Assembly (NCBI RefSeq): GCF_003697165.2
Contig: NZ_CP033092.2
Location: forward strand, 4,464,001-4,528,000
Reading direction: 5' to 3'
Source of the DNA: Escherichia coli DSM 30083 = JCM 1649 = ATCC 11775
Lineage (GTDB): Bacteria; Pseudomonadota; Gammaproteobacteria; Enterobacterales; Enterobacteriaceae
Length of the DNA stretch: 64,000 bases
The position numbers and the translations under genes are program-made. This document shows positions 31,688 to 40,042 of this stretch, one piece after another. Position 1 is the stretch's first letter, and every line of letters begins with the position of its first letter. The notes beneath the pieces were generated by a model, which searched no databases, was not told where the DNA came from, and was given only the letters and a program-made list of their open reading frames with translations.

Positions 31688-33725
31688 TGTCTCTGAATCT
31701 ATTATCGATTCCCTGACTGACGTGAAAATGCCCCATTACGCACCGCTGGCTCAAGTCAGCGGTAGTATCGACCTTAACGGTACCATTTTACCTGAGTACC
31801 GCTGCAACACGCTGGTTCTGGGCAGTGGCGCGGCAGGATGGCGAGCTGCCGTCGAGCTGAAACGGCAAAATGTCGATGTAATGGTCGCCTCCAGCAAAGC
31901 CTTCTGGGGAACTTCCGCCTGTTCTGGTTCTGATAAACAAACGCTTCACACCGCGAATACCCGTGCAAATGGTGACCATTTTCTGACATTAAGTAACACC
32001 CTGGCGGCAGGTGGTGCGATGGATCATGACACCGCATATGTTGAGGCGGTCGGATCGGTGAACACCTGTGAAGTACTGAAATATCTGGGTCTGGATCTGC
32101 CTGAAGATCTCTTTGGCGCAACGTTGCGTTACCAAACCGATCACGATGAATTTGGCCGTGCCACTAGCTGCGGTCCTCGAACATCGCGCCTGATGGTGAA
32201 GGTGCTGGCCCAGGAGGCAATGCGCCTTAATATTCCTCTTTGCGATCACACAACGGCGATTCGTATCCTGACCAGTGGTGAAGGAGAAAATCGACGAGTC
32301 GAGGGGGTGATCGCCATCGATAAAGCCTGTCGGGATAATCCCTGGAGAATGGTAGTGATTCGCTGTCAGCATCTGGTTTTAGCCACGGGCGGGCCTGGTG
32401 AACTTTATCGTGACAGTGTTTATCCGGTGAACTGTTTTAGTGCGTTGGGCATGGCGCTGGAAGCAGGGATAACTCTGGTTAATCTTACGGAAAGTCAGTT
32501 TGGTATCGGTACACCGCGCAACCAGTTTCCGTGGAATCTTTCCGGTACTTACATGCAGGCGATACCGCGCATCTATTCGCAGGACCACTCCGGGCGTCAG
32601 TATAATTTTCTGGCAACTTATTACCCCACGACTCGTATGCTGGCCTCCGCGATATTTCGCAAAGGTTACCAGTGGCCGTTTCACGCGGAACGAATGCTGG
32701 AATATGGCTCCAGCTTGCTGGATGTCGCAGTTTATGAAGAGACTCAAAAAGGGCGCGATGTTTTTCTCGATTTTCTACGGGAACCAGAACCCGCAGCGGA
32801 CGGAACACTATTTAACCTGCGGGAGCTGGATGATGATGTCATCGACTATCTGCAACAAAATCACGCCCTGCTGGCACAACCGCTGGCGAGATTAACACAG
32901 ATGAATCCTCTGGCTATTCGTTTGTATCAGATGCACGGTCATGATCTCACAGCCTCACCGCTCAAGTTTACGCTAAATAATCAACATCTTAATGGCGGAA
33001 TTGAAGTTGATATTTGGGCACGTACATCGCTAACTGGTTGTTATGCTGCCGGAGAAAATGCCGGAACACATGGTGTCACGCGCCCAGGTGGAGCAGCGCT
33101 CAATGCCGGGCAAGTTTTCGCCCGCCGCTGTGCATTACATATTGCTCATCAGAAAAGCCAGGACCGGCCTCTCGAGAGGCAACAAATTCTCAGTACGATT
33201 AATGAGGCGCAACAGCACCTGAATCAGGGGCTGCTACGTGACGACGTGCGAGAAACGATACAAAATACCATGAGCCACCATGCCGCAATTTTGTGTCATA
33301 CACAGGGGATCAACACTGCCGCGCAAACCCTGGCAACACTTTGTGAAGATATTCGCCGGGAAGGTATTCAATGCGATGAAAACAGCCTGGCACAATCTTT
33401 CCAGTGGCGACAAAGTGCGCAACTGGCGCTGGCTGTACTGCGTTCTTTACAATGTTATGTCGAAAACGGTGGTGGGAGTCGTGGTGCCAGGGCTATCTAT
33501 GATGGCGAAGCCGGTATTGCACCGCAAACACCAGGTGGGCCACTCCTGGCCTGGCGTTTTCGGCCAGAAAATCAGGATGCCAGGCAATATATGATTTGTG
33601 TTTGTCGGGAAGCTAATGATTACCAAACCTGGACTCGCCCGTGCCGTGAACGGGGCGTATTAACGCTAACCAACTTTGAGCGCCAGTGGCAAAACTGGAT
33701 TGCGGCGACGCCGTTTCAATACTGA
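31677..33725 (+). CDS. Fumarate-reductase/succinate-dehydrogenase-like FAD flavoprotein
   Basis: A 682-residue soluble flavoprotein. The FAD dinucleotide motif GSGAAG is at 49-54. HLVLATGGPGELYRDSVYP and the second FAD region GCYAAGENAGTHGVTRPGGAALNAGQVFARR follow in the order seen in SdhA/FrdA/NadB/AprA proteins. A long C-terminal domain is present. There is no signal peptide, no iron-sulfur partner gene and no membrane anchor nearby. The ATG at 31677 overlaps the transporter stop; an earlier in-frame Met at 31560 lies inside the transporter gene. It probably desaturates or reduces a carboxylic acid or its CoA ester. Specific substrate unknown. Confidence 0.8.
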   Translation: MTHNVSESIIDSLTDVKMPHYAPLAQVSGSIDLNGTILPEYRCNTLVLGSGAAGWRAAVELKRQNVDVMVASSKAFWGTSACSGSDKQTLHTANTRANGDHFLTLSNTLAAGGAMDHDTAYVEAVGSVNTCEVLKYLGLDLPEDLFGATLRYQTDHDEFGRATSCGPRTSRLMVKVLAQEAMRLNIPLCDHTTAIRILTSGEGENRRVEGVIAIDKACRDNPWRMVVIRCQHLVLATGGPGELYRDSVYPVNCFSALGMALEAGITLVNLTESQFGIGTPRNQFPWNLSGTYMQAIPRIYSQDHSGRQYNFLATYYPTTRMLASAIFRKGYQWPFHAERMLEYGSSLLDVAVYEETQKGRDVFLDFLREPEPAADGTLFNLRELDDDVIDYLQQNHALLAQPLARLTQMNPLAIRLYQMHGHDLTASPLKFTLNNQHLNGGIEVDIWARTSLTGCYAAGENAGTHGVTRPGGAALNAGQVFARRCALHIAHQKSQDRPLERQQILSTINEAQQHLNQGLLRDDVRETIQNTMSHHAAILCHTQGINTAAQTLATLCEDIRREGIQCDENSLAQSFQWRQSAQLALAVLRSLQCYVENGGGSRGARAIYDGEAGIAPQTPGGPLLAWRFRPENQDARQYMICVCREANDYQTWTRPCRERGVLTLTNFERQWQNWIAATPFQY

Positions 33726-33734
33726 TCAGAGATA

Positions 33735-33760
33735 TTCCGGGTTGTGACCGCAGCCCGGAA
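33735..33760. terminator. Stem-loop at the end of the catabolic operon
   Basis: TTCCGGG (33735-33741) pairs with CCCGGAA (33754-33760) shortly after the flavoprotein stop codon. On the plus strand it is followed by A residues rather than T, so it is not a textbook terminator. Confidence 0.4.
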
Positions 33761-33830
33761 AAAATCCCCGCGCGGCCTGGCGACTACTGTTAGGCTTAAA
33801 ACAGATATGTCGCTCAGTAAAGGAGTTTAA

Positions 33831-34814
33831 ATGGCAATACGAATTGAATTTCACAAGCACGGTGGCCCGGAAGTACTTCAAGCCGTAGAGTTCACTCCTG
33901 CCGATCCGGCGGAGAATGAAATCCAGGTCGAAAATAAAGCCATCGGCATCAATTTTATCGACACGTATATCCGCAGCGGCCTTTACCCGCCGCCATCGCT
34001 ACCCAGCGGATTAGGTACCGAAGCGGCAGGCATCGTGAGTAAAGTCGGCAGTGGTGTAAAGCATATTAAGGCAGGCGATCGCGTAGTCTATGCACAATCG
34101 GCATTAGGCGCTTACAGCTCTGTGCATAACATTAATGCAGATAAAGCGGCGATTCTGCCTGCGGCAATTTCTTTTGAGCAAGCTGCGGCATCCTTCCTGA
34201 AAGGCTTAACGGTTTATTATCTGCTGCGCAAAACCTATGAAATTAAACCCGATGAACAGTTCCTGTTCCACGCAGCGGCTGGCGGCGTTGGCTTGATTGC
34301 CTGCCAGTGGGCAAAAGCCCTGGGCGCGAAACTTATCGGCACTGTAGGAACCGCGCAAAAAGCGCAGAGTGCGCTAAAAGCGGGCGCGTGGCAGGTTATT
34401 AACTATCGTGAAGAGAATCTGGTCGAGCGATTGAAAGAGATCACCGGTGGTAAGAAAGTGCGCGTGGTGTACGATTCAGTGGGCAGAGACACCTGGGAAC
34501 GGTCGCTGGATTGCCTGCAACGCCGCGGCTTAATGGTGAGTTTTGGCAACTCATCAGGTGCGGTTACCGGTGTGAACTTAGGCATTCTCAATCAGAAAGG
34601 CTCGTTGTATGTGACACGCCCTTCCCTGCAAGGCTATATCACCACGCGGGAGGAATTAACCGAGGCCAGTAATGAACTGTTCTCTTTGATTGCCAGCGGT
34701 GTGATTAAGGTCGATGTCGCCGAGCAGCAGAAATATCCGCTGAAGGATGCGCGGCGTGCGCATGAGATTCTGGAAAGCCGGGCGACGCAGGGTTCCAGCC
34801 TATTGATTCCATAA
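33831..34814 (+). CDS. qorA: QorA, NADPH:quinone oxidoreductase
   Basis: A 327-residue zinc-free MDR-family reductase (zeta-crystallin type) of normal length. The nucleotide-binding motif is AAAGGVGLIACQWAKALGAKLIGTVG. The quinone-reductase signature around LTVYYLLRKTYEIKPDEQFLFH is present. It reduces quinones with NADPH in the cytosol. AAAGGAG precedes the ATG. In K-12 its neighbour is dnaB on the other side; here the catabolic island lies between them. Confidence 0.96.
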   Translation: MAIRIEFHKHGGPEVLQAVEFTPADPAENEIQVENKAIGINFIDTYIRSGLYPPPSLPSGLGTEAAGIVSKVGSGVKHIKAGDRVVYAQSALGAYSSVHNINADKAAILPAAISFEQAAASFLKGLTVYYLLRKTYEIKPDEQFLFHAAAGGVGLIACQWAKALGAKLIGTVGTAQKAQSALKAGAWQVINYREENLVERLKEITGGKKVRVVYDSVGRDTWERSLDCLQRRGLMVSFGNSSGAVTGVNLGILNQKGSLYVTRPSLQGYITTREELTEASNELFSLIASGVIKVDVAEQQKYPLKDARRAHEILESRATQGSSLLIP

Positions 34815-34822
34815 AAGAAATT

Positions 34823-34852
34823 GGGCTTCCACCTGGGAAGCCCTTTCTTTTA
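34823..34852 (+). terminator. qorA terminator
   Basis: GGGCTTCC and GGAAGCCC form an 8-bp stem with loop ACCTG, followed by TTTCTTTT. It begins eight bases after the qorA stop codon. Confidence 0.88.
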
Positions 34853-34978
34853 TAGTTCGGCTGTATGTAGGGTACAGCTCGATGAATTTGTTTGACGCGC
34901 AATAGTGACAGATTTGATTATCAATTCCTATTTTGTTCTAAGGATAAAACCTTAGGTTGTGATCATCCGCACAATCCC

Positions 34979-35221
34979 TTAGTAACGCCAGCGGTCATAA
35001 CGCTGATATTTCGGCACTTTTGGTGCTTTTATCGCCCTGATCACCCACACCACCGCAACCGCCAACAGCAGCCACGGCAGCAACTTAATCATCAATGCCA
35101 GCATACCGCCGAGGAACATAAAGGCCGTCGCCACAATCAGCGCGGCGATAATACCCAGCAACGAAACACCGGTGACCATCAGCATGACAAAAAAGCCAAT
35201 TACAAAAAGTAGTTCCAGCAT
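34979..35221 (-). CDS. pspG: PspG, phage-shock membrane protein
   Basis: An 80-residue inner-membrane protein, MLELLFVIGFFVMLMVTGVSL onward, with two or three hydrophobic segments and a basic tail PKVPKYQRYDRWRY. It is an effector of the Psp envelope-stress response. A longer in-frame extension to 35431 would run into dusA and is not real. A sigma54-like promoter lies 36-51 bases upstream, in agreement with the known PspF control of pspG. Confidence 0.95.
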   Translation of the reverse strand: MLELLFVIGFFVMLMVTGVSLLGIIAALIVATAFMFLGGMLALMIKLLPWLLLAVAVVWVIRAIKAPKVPKYQRYDRWRY

Positions 35222-35256
35222 GATGCTCTCCCAAATATGAAATCTCTTGCTGGCAT

Positions 35257-35272
35257 TACAAGAATCATGCCA
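35257..35272 (-). promoter_or_regulatory. sigma54 promoter of pspG
   Basis: The minus strand reads TGGCATGATTCTTGTA. The -24 GG is at 35270-35271. The -12 element is GT instead of GC at correct spacing, a form I recall for this promoter in K-12. Predicted transcription starts near 35246. PspF is its known activator. Confidence 0.7.
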
Positions 35273-35295
35273 AAAATAATCTATTGATTTAACAG

Positions 35296-35317
35296 CAAAA
35301 CGCCCCGCGACGGGGCG
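35296..35317 (-). terminator. dusA terminator
   Basis: CGCCCCG-CGA-CGGGGCG forms a very stable stem, followed on the minus strand by TTTTGCTG. It separates dusA from the pspG promoter. Confidence 0.85.
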
Positions 35318-35354
35318 CAGGGCGTGGTGAATTTGACTACTTTTTGGTGAAAAG

Positions 35355-36350
35355 TTAACGCTTATCCGCCACCAGTTTGAGCGCGTGTTCCAGCACATTA
35401 ATGTCTGCACCCGCTTTATGGGCATTTTCACTTAAATAACGCCGCCACTGCCGCGCGCCAGGAATACCCTGGAACAAGCCCAGCATATGCCGGGTAATAT
35501 GGCCGAGATACGTACCCTGGCTGAGTTCACGCTCAATGTACGGATACATGGCGCGCACTACCGCCACCGGATCGGCATCGGTATCCGAGGAACCAAAAAT
35601 CTCTCGGTCTACCGCCGCCAGAATCCCCGGATTCTGATACGCCTCGCGCCCGACCATCACGCCATCCATATGTTGCAAATGCGCTTTAGCTTCTTCCAGC
35701 GACTTGATACCACCGTTAATCGACATCGTCAGATGCGGAAAGTCACGCTTCAGTTGATACACACGCGGATAATCGAGAGGCGGGATCTCACGGTTTTCTT
35801 TCGGACTTAACCCAGAAAGCCAGGCTTTACGTGCGTGGATGATGAACATCTCACACTCACCTTTGCCGGAAACGGTGTTGATGAAATCGCAGAGAAATTC
35901 ATAGCTGTCCTGATCATCGATGCCAATACGCGTTTTCACCGTCACCGGAATCGACACCACATCGCGCATCGCTTTCACGCAGTCGGCAACCAGCTGCGCA
36001 TTACCCATCAGACACGCACCAAACATGCCGTTCTGCACCCGGTCAGACGGGCAGCCGACATTCAGGTTGATCTCATCGTATCCACGCGCTTCTGCCAGCT
36101 TCGCACACTGTGCCAGCGCCGCCGGATCGCTACCCCCGAGTTGCAACGCTACCGGATGTTCTTCTTCACTGTACGCCAGGTAATCACCTTTACCGTGAAT
36201 AATCGCCCCTGTGGTCACCATTTCGGTATACAGCAACGTATTGCGGGAAAGCAGACGCAAGAAATAACGGCAATGTCTGTCCGTCCAGTCAAGCATCGGG
36301 GCAATCGAGAAACGGTAAGCGGGATAAACAGTGTGTGATTCTGCTGGCAT
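35355..36350 (-). CDS. dusA: DusA, tRNA-dihydrouridine synthase A
   Basis: A 331-residue FMN enzyme. The barrel begins FSIAPMLDWTDRHCRYFLR. The catalytic cysteine is Cys100 in NLNVGCPSDRVQ, and the FMN-binding SINGGIKS and GVMVGREAYQNP regions are present. It reduces U20/U20a in tRNA D-loops with NADPH. The first twelve residues differ from the K-12 form I remember, but the remainder is nearly identical. It is divergent from zur across 155 bases. In K-12 yjbL and yjbM lie between them; both are absent here. Confidence 0.96.
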   Translation of the reverse strand: MPAESHTVYPAYRFSIAPMLDWTDRHCRYFLRLLSRNTLLYTEMVTTGAIIHGKGDYLAYSEEEHPVALQLGGSDPAALAQCAKLAEARGYDEINLNVGCPSDRVQNGMFGACLMGNAQLVADCVKAMRDVVSIPVTVKTRIGIDDQDSYEFLCDFINTVSGKGECEMFIIHARKAWLSGLSPKENREIPPLDYPRVYQLKRDFPHLTMSINGGIKSLEEAKAHLQHMDGVMVGREAYQNPGILAAVDREIFGSSDTDADPVAVVRAMYPYIERELSQGTYLGHITRHMLGLFQGIPGARQWRRYLSENAHKAGADINVLEHALKLVADKR

Positions 36351-36437
36351 GGCGACTTTTTAAGCATCTGGTAAATTGGGGGCGCTACTATAGCATAACG
36401 AATATGCGATCAGGCAATATGACAGCCATGACACCCT

Positions 36438-36460
36438 GTTCTCGGCGTTTAAGCGAGAAC
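36438..36460. repeat. Inverted repeat in the dusA-zur gap
   Basis: GTTCTCG and CGAGAAC are 7-bp arms 9 bases apart, about 46 bases before the zur start. It may be a leader hairpin or a protein site; no partner is evident. Confidence 0.3.
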
Positions 36461-36505
36461 TATGGTAAAGTAAGGGCATTCTTAACCCCACTGTCGAGGT
36501 GCCCA

Positions 36506-37021
36506 ATGGAAAAGACCACAACGCAGGAGTTATTAGCGCAGGCTGAAAAAATCTGCGCACAGCGTAATGTGCGCCTGACCCCACAGCGTCTCGAAGTGTT
36601 GCGCCTGATGAGTCTGCAGGATGGCGCTATCAGCGCTTATGATCTGCTTGATTTGCTGCGCGAAGCTGAACCGCAAGCCAAGCCGCCAACGGTTTATCGC
36701 GCGCTGGAGTTTCTGCTTGAACAAGGTTTTGTGCATAAGGTGGAATCCACCAACAGTTATGTGCTCTGTCATCTGTTCGATCAGCCCACCCATACTTCAG
36801 CCATGTTTATTTGCGATCGCTGCGGCGCGGTGAAAGAAGAATGTGCTGAAGGCGTGGAAGACATCATGCATACGCTGGCGGCAAAAATGGGTTTTGCCCT
36901 GCGGCATAATGTTATTGAAGCACATGGATTATGTTCAGCATGTGTAGAAGTAGAAGCGTGTCGTCATCCCGAACAGTGCCATCATGACCACTCTATTCAG
37001 GTGAAAAAGAAACCTCGCTAA
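36506..37021 (+). CDS. zur: Zur, zinc-responsive Fur-family repressor
   Basis: A 171-residue Fur-family protein. The N-terminal winged helix includes VRLTPQRLEVLRLM and PPTVYRALEFL. Structural zinc cysteines lie in ICDRCGAVKEEC and LCSACVEVEAC. The C-terminus is His-rich (CRHPEQCHHDH). It represses zinc uptake genes such as znuABC when zinc-loaded. The start MEKTTTQELL at 36506 matches the conserved form. Divergent from dusA. Confidence 0.97.
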   Translation: MEKTTTQELLAQAEKICAQRNVRLTPQRLEVLRLMSLQDGAISAYDLLDLLREAEPQAKPPTVYRALEFLLEQGFVHKVESTNSYVLCHLFDQPTHTSAMFICDRCGAVKEECAEGVEDIMHTLAAKMGFALRHNVIEAHGLCSACVEVEACRHPEQCHHDHSIQVKKKPR

Positions 37022-37062
37022 AAGGGTGTACATCCTTGTACATGTCGGGCAGGAGGGATTAA

Positions 37063-37272
37063 TTACCAGCGGTAATCATGGCGTTTTTCCCAACTATCAA
37101 CCTCTTTTTCTGCCTGATCTTTCTGATAACCGTAGCGTTCCTGGATTTTACCCACTAACTGATCACGTTTTCCTTCAATGATCGTCATATCATCATCGGT
37201 CAGTTTGCCCCATTGCTCTTTCACTTTACCTTTAAACTGTTTCCAGTTACCGCCGGCTTCATCTTTATTCAT
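37063..37272 (-). CDS. yjbJ: YjbJ, CsbD-family stress protein
   Basis: A 69-residue, highly charged soluble protein, MNKDEAGGNWKQFKGKVKEQW onward, with the CsbD-family repeats KGKVKEQWGKLTDDD and LVGKIQERYG. In K-12 it is very abundant in stationary phase, but its biochemical role is unknown. The Met at 37272 is the conserved start. The last residues (SWEKRHDYRW) differ slightly from the K-12 sequence I recall. Convergent with zur. Confidence 0.94.
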   Translation of the reverse strand: MNKDEAGGNWKQFKGKVKEQWGKLTDDDMTIIEGKRDQLVGKIQERYGYQKDQAEKEVDSWEKRHDYRW

Positions 37273-37387
37273 AATCAAGACCTCATCGTTAGGTTGTGAA
37301 TGAGAGTACGTTCACTTTTCTTCTGAACGTGAGATTAAGTGTAGTCAGCAATTTGGCTTAGGATTATTTATTCAGAATTTTTAACCG

Positions 37388-38767
37388 TCACGTTGCGACA
37401 AACCAGGTATCGTTACGCCAGTGACGCCGCCAGATAGCCGCCAGAGAAAGCCCGCGTAACGCCAGAAAGACGGTTAACGCCAGCCACAAACCATGATTCC
37501 CCAGCCACGGCAGCGTAAGGAGCGTCAGTGCAAAACCTGCGGCGGCCACCGCCATACTGTTACGCATTTCGGCGGCACGCGTTGCGCCTATAAACATGCC
37601 GTCCAGCAGATAACACCAGACGCCGACCAACGGCAAAATCACCTGCCAGATAAGATAGCGGTCAGCCAGCTGCTGAATCTGGGTTAACGACGTCAGCAAC
37701 GCAATGATGTGTTCCCCTGCCAGCAAATAAACCACCGAAAACAGTAACGCTACGATCCCCGACTGGCGGCACGCTGCCCGCCAGACATCCAGCAATTGAC
37801 TACCGTCGCGCGCACCGTATGCCTGACCGGAATGTGCTTCAACCGCGTAGGCAAAACCATCCAGCGCATAGGCGGTAAAGGTGAGTAGCGTCATCAGAAC
37901 TGCGTTAACAGCGATAATGTCACTCCCCAGTCGCGCGCCAAGTACAGTGATCGCGCCGAAACAGAGTTGCAGCAACAGCGAGCGCAGCATGATATCGCGG
38001 TTAAGCGCCAGCAAGTGACGGAAGTTTCCTCGCCAGGCTGTTTTCAGCATTTCGCCGGAGATTCCGCGTAGTTTGAGAATTTTACGCACCATTAGCAGAC
38101 CAATCAGCAATGTTGCATATTCCGCAATAACCGTCGCCAGAGCCGCGCCCTGCACGTTCATATGCAGCCCCATCACCAGCCAGACATCCAGCACAATGTT
38201 GAGGATATTGCCGACCACTAACAAAATTACTGGCGCACGGGCATATTGCACGCCGAGTAACCAGCCAAGTAATACCAGATTCGCCAGCGACGCCGGTGCG
38301 CTTAACCAGCGGATTTCAAGAAAGCGTCGCGCCTGTTCCAGGACTGCTTCACTACCACCAACAATATGCAGCGCCAGATCGATAATCGGCGTACGCAGCA
38401 GCGCAATTAACGCCCCGGCCCCCAACGCCAACAGCAACGGTTGCACCAGCGCACGGGCTAATGCCTGAGGATTTTTGGCACCATAAGCCTGTGCAGTCAG
38501 CCCGGTGGTGCTCATGCGTAAAAACAGCAACAACATAAAGAGAAAGCTGGTCGCCGTTGCACCAACCGCCACGCCGCCTAAATAAACCGGACTATCAAGA
38601 TGACCAATTACCGCCGTATCGACCAGTCCCAGCAACGGAACGGTGATATTGGAGAAAATCATGGGTAAGGCGAGATGCCAGAGTGCTTTATCAGATGAAG
38701 TGAGGAATGCCATGCAGACAAGCCTGATGAAGAGAGATGAAAAACAAACCGCGACGCCAGGCGGCAT
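37388..38767 (-). CDS. dinF: DinF, SOS-induced MATE-family exporter
   Basis: A 459-residue, 12-helix MATE transporter (WHLALPMIFSNITVPLLGLVDTAVIGHLD). It lies 18 bases downstream of lexA on the same strand and is co-transcribed, hence SOS-inducible. It protects against oxidative stress and bile salts in K-12; its physiological substrate is uncertain. An alternative Met at residue 19 (MAFLTSSDK) looks like the more natural start of a membrane protein; the longer form is the customary annotation. Confidence 0.94.
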   Translation of the reverse strand: MPPGVAVCFSSLFIRLVCMAFLTSSDKALWHLALPMIFSNITVPLLGLVDTAVIGHLDSPVYLGGVAVGATATSFLFMLLLFLRMSTTGLTAQAYGAKNPQALARALVQPLLLALGAGALIALLRTPIIDLALHIVGGSEAVLEQARRFLEIRWLSAPASLANLVLLGWLLGVQYARAPVILLVVGNILNIVLDVWLVMGLHMNVQGAALATVIAEYATLLIGLLMVRKILKLRGISGEMLKTAWRGNFRHLLALNRDIMLRSLLLQLCFGAITVLGARLGSDIIAVNAVLMTLLTFTAYALDGFAYAVEAHSGQAYGARDGSQLLDVWRAACRQSGIVALLFSVVYLLAGEHIIALLTSLTQIQQLADRYLIWQVILPLVGVWCYLLDGMFIGATRAAEMRNSMAVAAAGFALTLLTLPWLGNHGLWLALTVFLALRGLSLAAIWRRHWRNDTWFVAT

Positions 38768-38785
38768 CGCGGTCTCAGAGATATG

Positions 38786-39394
38786 TTACAGCCAGTCGCC
38801 GTTGCGAATAACCCCAACCGCCAGCCCCTCAATGGTGAAGCTCTGCTGACGAAGGTCAACGACAATTGGTTTAAACTCGCTGTTTTCTGGCAACAGTTCG
38901 ACTTTATTGCCCTGTTTTTTCAGGCGTTTAACGGTAACTTCGTCATCAATACGTGCGACAACGACCTGACCGTTACGTACATCCTGAGTTTTATGCACTG
39001 CCAGCAAATCGCCATCCATAATGCCGATATCTTTCATCGACATCCCGCTGACACGCAGCAGGAAATCAGCATTCGGCTTGAACAAGGAAGGATCGACCTG
39101 ATAATGACCTTCAATATGCTGTTGCGCCAGAAGCGGTTCACCGGCAGCCACACGACCTACCAGCGGCAACCCTTCTTCCTCTTCCTGCAATAAACGAATC
39201 CCGCGTGATGCGCCGGAAACAATTTCAATAACGCCTTTGCGTGCCAGCGCCTTCAGATGTTCTTCAGCCGCGTTTGGGGAACGGAACCCCAAACGCTGCG
39301 CGATTTCCGCACGCGTCGGCGGCATACCTGTCTGGCTGATGTGATCACGGATGAGATCAAACACCTCTTGTTGCCTGGCCGTTAACGCTTTCAT
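38786..39394 (-). CDS. lexA: LexA, SOS repressor
   Basis: A 202-residue repressor. The N-terminal winged helix (1-70) is followed by the self-cleavage site Ala84-Gly85. The catalytic pair Ser119/Lys156 lies in the S24 peptidase domain. RecA filaments trigger self-cleavage and SOS induction. Two LexA boxes lie just upstream, giving autoregulation. dinF follows in the same operon. Full-length and intact. Confidence 0.98.
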   Translation of the reverse strand: MKALTARQQEVFDLIRDHISQTGMPPTRAEIAQRLGFRSPNAAEEHLKALARKGVIEIVSGASRGIRLLQEEEEGLPLVGRVAAGEPLLAQQHIEGHYQVDPSLFKPNADFLLRVSGMSMKDIGIMDGDLLAVHKTQDVRNGQVVVARIDDEVTVKRLKKQGNKVELLPENSEFKPIVVDLRQQSFTIEGLAVGVIRNGDWL

Positions 39395-39402
39395 TCCGCC
39401 CC

Positions 39403-39439
39403 CTGGGTGTATATACAGTTATGCTGTGAGTATATACAG
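39403..39439. promoter_or_regulatory. Two LexA boxes of the lexA-dinF promoter
   Basis: CTGGGTGTATATACAG (39403-39418) and CTGTGAGTATATACAG (39424-39439) both fit CTGT-N8-ACAG, the first with one mismatch. They sit 8-45 bases upstream of the lexA ATG, as in K-12. Confidence 0.95.
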
Positions 39440-39503
39440 CAAAAGGCGATTTTGGAACCATAAACTGCACAATAAACCAGAGATTTATCGAAATCTGGAA
39501 GGG

Positions 39504-39872
39504 TTATCCAAAATGCGACCATAACAGGATGCACCAGGTAATCACGGCGACGATAATGGCAATCAGCACTGCGGCGGATCCCATATCTTTAGCGCGTCCG
39601 GAAAGCTCATGGTATTCAGAGCCAATTCGGTCAACCACAGCTTCGATGGCGCTATTGAGAATTTCCACAATCATCACCAGCATCACGGAGCTGATAAGCA
39701 GCACGCGGGTAATCGCGTCCACATCCAGCCAGCAGGCGATAACCACCGCTAACAATACCGCTACGCCTTCCTGACGGAATGCCGCTTCGTTGATCCATGC
39801 AGCGCGTAAACCTTTCCAGGAATAGCCAGCAGCTTTAATAATTCGGATGAATCCAGTGGTATTATTGGCCAT
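39504..39872 (-). CDS. dgkA: DgkA, diacylglycerol kinase
   Basis: A 122-residue trimeric inner-membrane enzyme. An N-terminal amphipathic helix is followed by three membrane helices. Conserved features are AAFRQEG near residue 30, and EILNSAIEAVVDRIG with the catalytic glutamate. It phosphorylates diacylglycerol, released by MDO synthesis, back to phosphatidic acid. It lies upstream of lexA on the same strand and is divergent from plsB, another phospholipid gene. Confidence 0.96.
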   Translation of the reverse strand: MANNTTGFIRIIKAAGYSWKGLRAAWINEAAFRQEGVAVLLAVVIACWLDVDAITRVLLISSVMLVMIVEILNSAIEAVVDRIGSEYHELSGRAKDMGSAAVLIAIIVAVITWCILLWSHFG

Positions 39873-39877
39873 TGAAA

Positions 39878-39903
39878 GAACCTTTTTACATTATGAGCGT
39901 CAA
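39878..39903 (+). promoter_or_regulatory. Possible sigmaE promoter of plsB
   Basis: GAACC (39878-39882) and TCAA (39900-39903) are 17 bases apart, resembling the sigmaE GGAACTT/TCTRA pattern. A sigmaE promoter for plsB is known in K-12; that this is the same site is inference. Confidence 0.4.
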
Positions 39904-40042
39904 TATCAGTGTACCGTTAAATCCGATGATTCGGGTTTGCGTAACGCCGCGCGAAACATGAGCGGATACCACAGAATTTCCCATGACTTTCTGCTATCCT
40001 TGCCGCGCATTTGCATTATTAACCAGAGGCTTTACATCGTTT

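Noticed and set aside
35835..36338. 167-codon open frame opposite dusA
   Set aside because: Fully inside dusA on the opposite strand; no ribosome site and no recognisable domain.
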